Shown here: piece by piece, positions 1 to 6,056 of the stretch | Numbering within the stretch: the first letter of the stretch is position 1 | Layout: the number at the start of each line of letters is the position of its first letter | DNA from: an uncultured Prevotella sp. | GTDB taxonomy: Bacteria > Bacteroidota > Bacteroidia > Bacteroidales > Bacteroidaceae | Length of the DNA stretch: 10,344 bases | Reading direction: 5' to 3' | Assembly (NCBI GenBank): GCA_934217675.1 | Contig: CAKQCV010000080.1 | Span: 1 to 10,344, forward strand | Translations under genes and position numbers: made by a program | Notes under the pieces: generated by a model | Databases searched by the model: none | What the model saw: the letters and a program-made list of their open reading frames with translations, nothing else | What the model was told of the DNA's origin: nothing

Positions 1-87
1 GAGAGCGAGAAACTGTATGATAGGGAGATGGCGATGCAGACACTGAAGTTGGTGAAGAAGTTGGGATTTGAGATAATTAAAAAGTAA
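1..87 (+). CDS. RyR-domain protein, C-terminal 28 residues (5' end outside window)
   Basis: The window opens inside a reading frame that gives 28 residues and a TAA stop. The segment LYDREMAMQTLKLVKKLGF matches the end of the complete RyR-domain protein at 9085-9378 (EYDRNTSLETLKLIIKLGF), including the YDR motif followed by a TLKL helix. This is the closing part of a ryanodine-receptor (RyR) repeat domain, a small cytosolic fold proposed to act in ligand or protein recognition in bacterial conflict systems. The stop lies only two bases before the first possible start of the channel gene, so the two are probably one transcript and translationally coupled. It is a diverged paralogue of the downstream RyR gene, not a recent copy, because the DNA of the two ends differs substantially. 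Domain start and full length cannot be seen. Confidence 0.75.
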   Translation, partial: ESEKLYDREMAMQTLKLVKKLGFEIIKK

Positions 88-89
88 GG

Positions 90-1334
90 ATGCTCATGCA
101 ATTATATTATTATTTCATACAAGATAATCATGGTTTGATAATCATGTTGCTATCCTTAGCTCTTGTTTATGTCTTTGTTGTCCAGTATGGCTGGAGACAT
201 AAACAGAATTTGTCACAACGTTGGCTCTCAGGAAAGTATTATGGTCTTCAAGTTTTGGGCGCATTGCTGAAATCACACTCATCTTTGGCGTGTATTTCCT
301 TTGTGTACTTAGCGTTCTTATGCCTGATTCCTAATATTGTCCGCCGGATGTTCAAAGGAGTCTTTTCACCGCCAACTAATGTATTGTTGAAGATTGTGGT
401 AATTGCAATGTGCTTTGTGATATTTGGTATAACTGTATACGTTATAGCCCAATTGAATAAACTATATAGTTTGCGAAGGCAGGAAACAAGAATCACAGTC
501 AGTCAAATCGTCTTGCTTTCTGTTTTTGGAATATGTTTGGCAGTATCTATATACGCTTTGGGCATTGAAAAAAACTCTACAGGCTCAATTATAGTCTCGG
601 TTTTTGGAGCTGTACTTGGCTGGATTTTCCAAGATACGATTAAGAGTGTGGTTGCCTTTTTCTATCTTCGAGCCAATCATTTATTGAAAATAGGTGATTG
701 GATAGAGTTGAAGCAACATGGCATAAATGGAATATTGAAGAGAATATCACTGACCACCGTGATGATAGAGAATTGGGACACGACGACTTCTTGCTTCCCC
801 ACTTACATTCTCCATGCTGAATGTTTCAAGAACAACCAAAAAATGTTGACGGGACGCACACTTGGCCGACAAATGCTTAAGACGTTTATCATAGATACAG
901 GTTGGATTCATGCTTTGTCGGAAGATGACGTGAAAAGATTGAACGAAGATTTGAATATCGACAAGCCTTTCAAGGAGCAATACGTCAAGGCAGGTTTATT
1001 GAATATTGAGGTGTTTAGACATTACATATATCACTGGCTGATGCAATGCAGTCATGTGTCGCATGAGCCTCGTCTTATCGTCAGATGGTTGGAACAAACG
1101 AATGAAGGTATGCCACTACAGATTCATGCTTTTATCATAGACTCTTCATGGGAACCATTCGAATGGCAGCAGTCGCAAATCATTGAACATGTCATAAAGG
1201 CTATAACATGGTTTGACCTGCAACTCTATCAAAGTCCTTCTGGCTATGACGCAAGCAATAGCAATGTTTATTTATCGCCACGAAAGGCAGATTATAAAAT
1301 AAAGAAAGAAAACTATGTTCCATTGTCAAGATAA
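90..1334 (+). CDS. MscS-family mechanosensitive channel, YbdG/MscM-like
   Basis: An inner-membrane channel of the small-conductance mechanosensitive family. About five hydrophobic segments lie near residues 15-35, 66-84, 97-125, 133-158 and 162-195. The last is the pore helix and runs into the MscS signature: FGAVLGWIFQDTIKSVVAFF, then LKIGDWIEL at the start of the beta domain (about 198-206). The soluble part resembles YbdG in detail: GRTLGRQMLKTFIID, then SEDDVKRL, then EGMPLQIHAFIID and a final SPSGYD. Known members open a pore under membrane tension; gating by a ligand here is inference. Two starts are possible. ATG 90 lies two bases after the RyR stop. ATG 96 (412 residues) has AAGGA at 86-90 with five-base spacing and may be the true start. 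The 3' end overlaps the next gene by 20 bases, suggesting coupled expression with the Rossmann/RyR-like protein. Confidence 0.85.
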   Translation: MLMQLYYYFIQDNHGLIIMLLSLALVYVFVVQYGWRHKQNLSQRWLSGKYYGLQVLGALLKSHSSLACISFVYLAFLCLIPNIVRRMFKGVFSPPTNVLLKIVVIAMCFVIFGITVYVIAQLNKLYSLRRQETRITVSQIVLLSVFGICLAVSIYALGIEKNSTGSIIVSVFGAVLGWIFQDTIKSVVAFFYLRANHLLKIGDWIELKQHGINGILKRISLTTVMIENWDTTTSCFPTYILHAECFKNNQKMLTGRTLGRQMLKTFIIDTGWIHALSEDDVKRLNEDLNIDKPFKEQYVKAGLLNIEVFRHYIYHWLMQCSHVSHEPRLIVRWLEQTNEGMPLQIHAFIIDSSWEPFEWQQSQIIEHVIKAITWFDLQLYQSPSGYDASNSNVYLSPRKADYKIKKENYVPLSR

Positions 1335-2514
1335 CAACACGGAAGACCTATTCAGAATGTTACGCCGTTCTGATGGAAATGAATTTGAAGAGAGCGTCAT
1401 AGAGAATTGGTATCGGGCGAGGACGTATGTGTTGAAAGTCATGGATTCGCATGGCGTGTTCTATCAGATGATTCGACAGAAGAAAAGAGTTCACGTTGTC
1501 ATAGAGGTTACGTCACGACAGACGATAGAACTGATGATGTCTGTTGCAAGGCAGATAGCCTTGCTTGTGCATTATCCAACATTTGATGATGCAACTGGCA
1601 ATAACAGAACCATTATTACGATTTTGTTTAAAAAAAATGATATGGCTCTATCTGCTATCAAGGATTTTGTTTCTAAGGAAGAATATCTGTACAATCTTTC
1701 TCGCTATTGCAAGTGTACGATTCGGGATATTGAAGACGATGGAGCAGTGGTGGTCTATAATGAAGACTCATTCTTAGACATAGAGTTGGAACTGATAGGC
1801 TTTGATAGTAAAGATTTCAGTAAGTACAAATCTACAGATGCTCACACAATCAATGATTCTTGGTTCTTAAATAAGGATTTTGACGAAACGATTGACATAT
1901 CCATGGCAAGGCGTGTAAATATGGTTTATAATGTAGGAGCGGATTTTGATAATCTTCCACAAGACAATCCTAACACCGCAAAAAGATATGACAAAGCCTT
2001 GGTATATTTTTGCTATCAACAAAGCCCAGAGGATACTCAAAAGAAGTGGGATAGAATTGATACCAATCAAATAGGCATCAAGAACAAACTTTCCAATGTG
2101 TTCTGCGCCGATTGTTTCCCCTCTCGATTGATATATGTTATCAACGAATCAAAGGATAAAGAAGCGGAGGATATTGACAGCAGTAGCTTGGGCAACTATT
2201 TAAAAAGCAAATACCCAAAGGTGGTTGACATTGTGAAAGGGAATCTTATATCTTTAGCAATGTGTGAACATGCTCGTTGGAATGTAGAAAAGTTACTATT
2301 GGGTTTTCGCCCTTTGTCCGAGAAAGAGCATCTAAAAGACGAACAGTTGTTTGGACGCGACCGAGCGGCTTATCGGAAAAGCCTAAAGAACCAAGGCATC
2401 CATATCGACCTCTGCTCCTATCGAGATTTAAGGCGAATAAATCCTGGGGATATGAAGTACGATAGCTTCTTGATGGTTGCAATGCCGAGGATAATGGTGG
2501 AGATGGATGGTTAA
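1315..2514 (+). CDS. Soluble protein with degenerate TrkA-like Rossmann region and RyR-like C-terminus
   Basis: A 399-residue protein without a signal peptide or membrane helix, so probably cytosolic. Residues about 59-110 look like a Rossmann unit of the TrkA/RCK kind that accompanies RyR domains: a hydrophobic strand (VHVVIEV), a helix ending in ALLVHYP, then a second strand (RTIITILF). The glycine loop expected after strand 1 is missing (EVTSRQ). The C-terminus, about 311-396, has RyR-like features: LAMCEHARWNVEKLLLGFR (with E318, H319 and W322), then HIDLCSYRDLRRI and a later D. The middle (about 215-300) is not recognised. The frame overlaps the channel gene by 20 bases; a start at ATG 1357 would remove the overlap and cost 14 residues. 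The tight pairing suggests it is a cytosolic partner or regulator of the channel, by analogy with RCK subunits of K+ channels (inference). The Rossmann assignment is moderate and the RyR-like assignment somewhat stronger. Confidence 0.7.
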   Translation: MFHCQDNNTEDLFRMLRRSDGNEFEESVIENWYRARTYVLKVMDSHGVFYQMIRQKKRVHVVIEVTSRQTIELMMSVARQIALLVHYPTFDDATGNNRTIITILFKKNDMALSAIKDFVSKEEYLYNLSRYCKCTIRDIEDDGAVVVYNEDSFLDIELELIGFDSKDFSKYKSTDAHTINDSWFLNKDFDETIDISMARRVNMVYNVGADFDNLPQDNPNTAKRYDKALVYFCYQQSPEDTQKKWDRIDTNQIGIKNKLSNVFCADCFPSRLIYVINESKDKEAEDIDSSSLGNYLKSKYPKVVDIVKGNLISLAMCEHARWNVEKLLLGFRPLSEKEHLKDEQLFGRDRAAYRKSLKNQGIHIDLCSYRDLRRINPGDMKYDSFLMVAMPRIMVEMDG

Positions 2515-2559
2515 AAATAATGTAATATAAAGAATATGCCAGTAAGCACTCAAATTAGG

Positions 2560-2581
2560 GCTTAAATTCGAAAGAATTAGC
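2560..2581 (+). repeat. Imperfect hairpin with GAAA tetraloop
   Basis: The arms AATTC (2565-2569) and GAATT (2574-2578) pair around GAAA (2570-2573), a stable GNRA-type RNA loop. After a two-base bulge on the left, GCT (2560-2562) pairs with AGC (2579-2581). It starts 46 bases after the stop of the Rossmann/RyR-like gene. It could stabilise the 3' end of that mRNA or be chance structure, as no T-tract follows. Confidence 0.3.
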
Positions 2582-2699
2582 TTCGCTGCTGATTTTAAAA
2601 CGCTGAATTATGGTACAGCTGTGAAGATTTAGAACTTTTTCGATAAGTGAGAACAATGAAAGTTTACTTTTAAATTGTCGAGCAAAAAAAATGTATGAA

Positions 2700-2714
2700 A
2701 TATTTAATAAATAT
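2700..2714. repeat. AT-only palindrome, possible operator
   Basis: ATATTTA-A-TAAATAT is a perfect dyad with 7-base arms around one central A, 54 to 68 bases before the PrsW-like ORF. Palindromes of this size are typical of dimeric regulator sites, but the composition is pure A/T, so chance is a serious alternative. Confidence 0.25.
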
Positions 2715-2723
2715 ATTATTCAC

Positions 2724-2736
2724 AGGGCTATGCCCT
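2724..2736. repeat. Short GC-rich hairpin AGGGC-TAT-GCCCT
   Basis: Five-base perfect arms with a three-base loop stand out in an AT-rich gap, 32 bases before the next start codon. The following sequence (AAATTGAG) is not a T-tract, so it is not a standard terminator. It would lie in the leader of the PrsW-like ORF if transcription starts upstream. Confidence 0.3.
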
Positions 2737-2767
2737 AAATTGAGTATTAACATCTAAGTATAAAGAT

Positions 2768-2992
2768 ATGGTGCCATATATTTTTATTGCAGCTCTGTTG
2801 CCTGTTCTTATTCTTGTGTTTTACATGTACAACAAGGATAAGGCACAACCAGGACCTATAAGCCAATTGCTGAAAGCAATAATGTTTGGAGCATTATCAG
2901 TGCCAATGTCGCTGGGTGTGTCACTGCTTCTGATATTGATGGGGGAGGCTGTCCGAAAACCTATTAGGATAACGAACAGCCAATTTGGGTAA
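2768..2992 (+). CDS. Short membrane protein resembling the N-terminus of PrsW-family proteases (probable remnant)
   Basis: A 74-residue ORF with two hydrophobic helices (about 3-20 and 35-58). Between them lies a short loop, MYNKDKAQPGPISQLLKA, that resembles the N-terminal Y-x-KDK-x-P-x-P motif of PrsW-family intramembrane metalloproteases. The family's catalytic part (the EExxK/H-type zinc-binding helices) is absent and full-length members have several more helices, so protease activity is not expected. After the TAA at 2990-2992 the same frame stays open for 32 more codons to a second TAA at 3089-3091, which overlaps the ribosome-binding site of the next gene. This suggests a longer ORF interrupted by a point change, though the extension (YYVEYKNVDNLCYLFY) is not recognisably PrsW. 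Alternatives are a genuine small two-helix protein or a degraded pseudogene. It is the only small membrane ORF directly before the TIR fusion gene. Confidence 0.5.
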   Translation: MVPYIFIAALLPVLILVFYMYNKDKAQPGPISQLLKAIMFGALSVPMSLGVSLLLILMGEAVRKPIRITNSQFG

Positions 2993-3091
2993 ACTTTGGA
3001 AAACCAAGAATACTATGTGGAATATAAAAACGTGGACAATTTGTGCTATCTGTTCTACAGCAACATGAGTACACTTCTACACAATAAATAA
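2993..3091 (+). pseudogene. In-frame extension of the PrsW-like ORF beyond its stop codon
   Basis: Immediately after the TAA at 2990-2992 the same frame encodes 32 residues before the next TAA. No start codon suits it as a separate gene; the only ATG in frame, at 3065, leaves eight codons. It either belongs to an originally longer protein now cut by a nonsense change or is non-coding leader that is open by chance. An open run of 32 codons in AT-rich DNA is unremarkable, hence the low confidence. Confidence 0.25.
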
Positions 3092-3095
3092 AGGT
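3090..3095 (+). promoter_or_regulatory. Ribosome-binding site of the TIR fusion gene
   Basis: AAAGGT lies five to six bases before ATG 3101 and is one of the few good Shine-Dalgarno-like sites in this window, where most leaders are merely A-rich. It fixes the start at 3101. It overlaps the stop codon at 3089-3091 of the frame that continues the PrsW-like ORF, so translation of that frame would end on this site. Confidence 0.45.
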
Positions 3096-3100
3096 GCGAA

Positions 3101-6046
3101 ATGAAATTAGATATGGATACACTCTATAGACAGGTAGAACAGACTATTCGTCAACATGAAGGATATCTCAATGTCGGAAATAGTGTAACTGAAACAGAAG
3201 TCCGTCATGCTATCCGTTGGGTGATGCGCAACAATCCTGATATATTTTGGTTTGTTCATCAGTATCATTTTGACAAAGATAATGGAATCGTGTCATTTAA
3301 ATACATGTGTTCTCCAGAAAGGCATACCGTTATTCAAAAGAGCATCAATGAAGTTGTAGAGAAAGATTTTCAGTTCAACTATGTCCGTACTTTGACGCAG
3401 TTAAAACAGGTGGCATACGTCTACAAATGGTTGTTGACATATTGTAATTACAATACTAACTCAGCATACAATCAGAATATTGACAGCGTCTTTGTAAGAA
3501 GAAATTCTGTATGCACAGGATATGCCAAGGCTGCCCAATATCTCTTTATGTTGCTTGGAATTGAATCACGCCTCGTATTTGGAAGACTGAACAATGACAA
3601 AGAAGATGGTCGTCATTGTTGGAACATCGTGAACATAGATGGAAATTATTATCATCTGGATGTTTGTTTGGGAGATTTGTCTCTTGAAGATGTTTTGAAC
3701 GGAGCAGGAATAACTGTAACACAACGTTATGGCGATTATAACTATAATTGTTTCTGTGTTTCTACTGATGAGATATTGAAAACACGCTCTATAGAAGATG
3801 TTGAGACCTTGCCACTATGTGATAGCAATCTTCCCGTGTCTGAGATTGAAAGGTTTTCGTCTATAGATATAAAAGAACGAAACGGGGTTATTGGATGTCA
3901 ATTGACACATATTGGCAGTTCGGCAGACATATTCCTTTGCACGAAAGACAAAAACGTAGTGCTGAAAAAATACCGAAGAAACGACACACAAAAATGTGCG
4001 GAGGAATATGGATATATGAACTGTTTGAATGGGAAGAGTAAGCACCTACTTCAATTGAATAGTGACTATAGTGATGTGAGAAATGGTATTCTCGCTATAG
4101 AACAATCAACTCCTATCGTTGACTTGTTTTGTAGTCACTACTATCGTCCAACTTTAAATGGTGTGCTGAAGATGATTAAAGATATCACTCTCGGCTGGTT
4201 GGAGTGCCAGCATCAAGACATATTGTACCGCGATATTCATGTCTGCAATATCTATAAGGCAAACGATGGAAGGTATAAGTTAGGTGATTTTGGCAGTTGC
4301 ACCTATGAACTTTGTGGGCTGAGGGAAAGGATTGGCAGTCTTTGGTTCATGTCTCCAGAAACGTATATAAGTGGGCAGTTTGATGAGCGTTCTGCTGTCT
4401 ATTCCATCACGGCAGTGTTGTATTTCGTTCTTAATGGATTGCGCCCACCTTTTGTAGATGGACATAATGAAGAAGAGGCATTACAACGAAAGATGAATGG
4501 CGAGTCTTTGCCAGAACCAACCTTACTACACTCTTTCCCTAAGGACTTGGCAAAGGTCATAATGTTAGAACTTGTCGAGAAAGGTTGTCCTTTTTATCCT
4601 TCAAAGAGACTAAAAACTTGCCACGAATTGCTTCACGCCATAGAGATATTACATTCAACCTTACAAAATCGCAGAATCGAACTGCGATTCACCCAACAAG
4701 ATATGGAGGCAATCGTTATTAATAAATCAATTCAAAACGTTTATATATCTCGGGATATTCATCATAAGTTAGTATATGGTGAAGAGGTAGAGCGTATAGC
4801 AATATCTGTGGCTTATTCTTTCCGTCAAGAAGAAATTGAGGGTACCGCTACAACAGATGCACCTGCCATTATTGATACAGACGGTAACAGCAACTTAGAA
4901 GAAGAGGTCAGTTGTGATTGTTTACCAAATGAATTAATTGCTGCGCTTGATGATGATGTTAATATTAGTTATATTCCAGTGTCTGATGAAGTGGAAACCT
5001 ATTGTCGGACAATGGGATATGGAGAACGTTCATATAGTCCTACCTCACCTACAGACAACAAGGGAGCATCATACCAGAGTTCAAACACAATCAAATCAAA
5101 ACAAGAATATGATTATGCACCAAGACCCGAAGGAATGTCTAAAACAGGAGCTACTATTGGAACTGCAATAGGTTCTGTGTTTAGTCCAGTTAGTGTAGTT
5201 CTTAGGAGTATTAACGGCTGGCTTTGTGGAAAGGGGAATAAAGTCAAAAAATATGACGAAGTGTATTCCTCCATATTTGCATCATCTGAGATAAAACGCA
5301 AGTCGCACATGGTAGTACAGGTTTACCTTCATCTTTATGAAGAAACTGACAAGGTGAAGTCATTGGCCCAAGAATCAGATAAGAATACGGAACGTCGGGA
5401 TTATATTCCATTGCAATGCAAGCTGAAGAAGGGAGACAAAGTGGATGTCCTTCTGAATATCTACGGTGAGACATTGCTGATGTCAGACAAGAAGAATGTT
5501 GTATGGCAAGGAGCTTTTACAAAGTGCAGTTTCGACTACTTTATCCCGAAAGATATCGATGTGGATGAGCTGAGTTGTGTAGCATTACTATCGGTCAATA
5601 GAGTGCCCGTAGGCGAAATGCGATTTATCACAAGGATTGTAGACTCTCCAAGACAGTTGAATCCCGAGATTATCGCATATAAATATAATAAGGTATTCAT
5701 ATCGTATTCTCATCAGGATGAGTCGAAGGTAAAGTTCCTACATGAAGGGTTGGAACTTGGCTCTGTACCTCACTTCTTTGACCGCAAGTATTTGAAAGTT
5801 GGTGATGTTTTCCCAAAAGTGATACAAGACTATATCAACTCGGCAGATCTTTTCATTCTTTGTTGGTCGGAAAATGCATCAAATAGTGAGTATGTACAGA
5901 AAGAGCGTTTGCAGGCTCTTGAACGAGCATATCCACAAGTGCAACCAGAGCAAGCGGCAAAACTAAGGATATATCCCATGAACATTGAGCCACATGCAGA
6001 ACTGCCAAGCGATATGAAGAATTATTATCATTTTGGAACGTTATAA
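3101..6046 (+). CDS. Transglutaminase-like / protein kinase-like / TIR fusion protein
   Basis: A 981-residue multidomain protein. Residues about 90-200 form a transglutaminase/protease-like core with an intact Cys-His-Asp triad: C138 (SVCTGYAKA), H172 (GRHCWNI) and D187 (YHLDVC). Residues about 264-525 are a Ser/Thr-kinase-like fold: nucleotide loop IGSSADIF, VVLKKY with K289, YRDIHVCN with D378 and N383, GDFG with D396 and a closing SPE at 418-420. The usual HRD histidine is Tyr376. After a low-complexity acidic linker, residues 681-708 hold a small hydrophobic Gly-rich stretch (TGATIGTAIGSVF). A beta-rich module (about 721-860) precedes a C-terminal TIR domain (864-981): KVFISYSHQDE, then SEYVQKE whose E935 matches the catalytic glutamate of NAD-cleaving TIRs such as SARM1. 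AAAGGTG six bases upstream supports the start at 3101. Ten bases separate it from the next TIR gene, so they are probably co-translated. The substrate is unknown and activity is inferred from motifs. Confidence 0.85.
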   Translation: MKLDMDTLYRQVEQTIRQHEGYLNVGNSVTETEVRHAIRWVMRNNPDIFWFVHQYHFDKDNGIVSFKYMCSPERHTVIQKSINEVVEKDFQFNYVRTLTQLKQVAYVYKWLLTYCNYNTNSAYNQNIDSVFVRRNSVCTGYAKAAQYLFMLLGIESRLVFGRLNNDKEDGRHCWNIVNIDGNYYHLDVCLGDLSLEDVLNGAGITVTQRYGDYNYNCFCVSTDEILKTRSIEDVETLPLCDSNLPVSEIERFSSIDIKERNGVIGCQLTHIGSSADIFLCTKDKNVVLKKYRRNDTQKCAEEYGYMNCLNGKSKHLLQLNSDYSDVRNGILAIEQSTPIVDLFCSHYYRPTLNGVLKMIKDITLGWLECQHQDILYRDIHVCNIYKANDGRYKLGDFGSCTYELCGLRERIGSLWFMSPETYISGQFDERSAVYSITAVLYFVLNGLRPPFVDGHNEEEALQRKMNGESLPEPTLLHSFPKDLAKVIMLELVEKGCPFYPSKRLKTCHELLHAIEILHSTLQNRRIELRFTQQDMEAIVINKSIQNVYISRDIHHKLVYGEEVERIAISVAYSFRQEEIEGTATTDAPAIIDTDGNSNLEEEVSCDCLPNELIAALDDDVNISYIPVSDEVETYCRTMGYGERSYSPTSPTDNKGASYQSSNTIKSKQEYDYAPRPEGMSKTGATIGTAIGSVFSPVSVVLRSINGWLCGKGNKVKKYDEVYSSIFASSEIKRKSHMVVQVYLHLYEETDKVKSLAQESDKNTERRDYIPLQCKLKKGDKVDVLLNIYGETLLMSDKKNVVWQGAFTKCSFDYFIPKDIDVDELSCVALLSVNRVPVGEMRFITRIVDSPRQLNPEIIAYKYNKVFISYSHQDESKVKFLHEGLELGSVPHFFDRKYLKVGDVFPKVIQDYINSADLFILCWSENASNSEYVQKERLQALERAYPQVQPEQAAKLRIYPMNIEPHAELPSDMKNYYHFGTL

Positions 6047-6056
6047 CATCCTAAGT

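Larger units (their letters stand above)
2515..2767. other. Intergenic gap with small inverted repeats, no gene seen
   Basis: This 253-base AT-rich stretch has no convincing ORF on either strand and no clear Bacteroidales promoter (no TAnnTTTG element). It holds three small dyads. One is an imperfect stem closed by a GAAA tetraloop (2560-2581). The second is an AT-only palindrome ATATTTA-A-TAAATAT (2700-2714). The third is a short GC hairpin, AGGGC-TAT-GCCCT (2724-2736). A run of eight A follows at about 2686-2693. None is followed by a T-tract on the + strand, so no terminator is called. The gap separates the channel/RyR pair from the TIR genes and could carry the promoter of the second unit. 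Confidence 0.4.

Noticed and set aside
1630..1637. Run of eight A inside the Rossmann/RyR-like gene as a phase-variation site
   Set aside because: The frame is intact through it, the run is short, and similar A runs occur throughout this AT-rich DNA.
6040..6047. GTTATAAC palindrome at the junction of the two TIR genes as an operator
   Set aside because: It is only eight bases, mostly inside the last codons of the fusion gene, and there is no room for a promoter before ATG 6057.
6033..6056. Upstream TTG start that would add eight residues to the TIR-WD40 protein
   Set aside because: It overlaps the end of the TIR fusion gene, the added residues precede the TIR fold, and ATG 6057 begins right before the first TIR strand.
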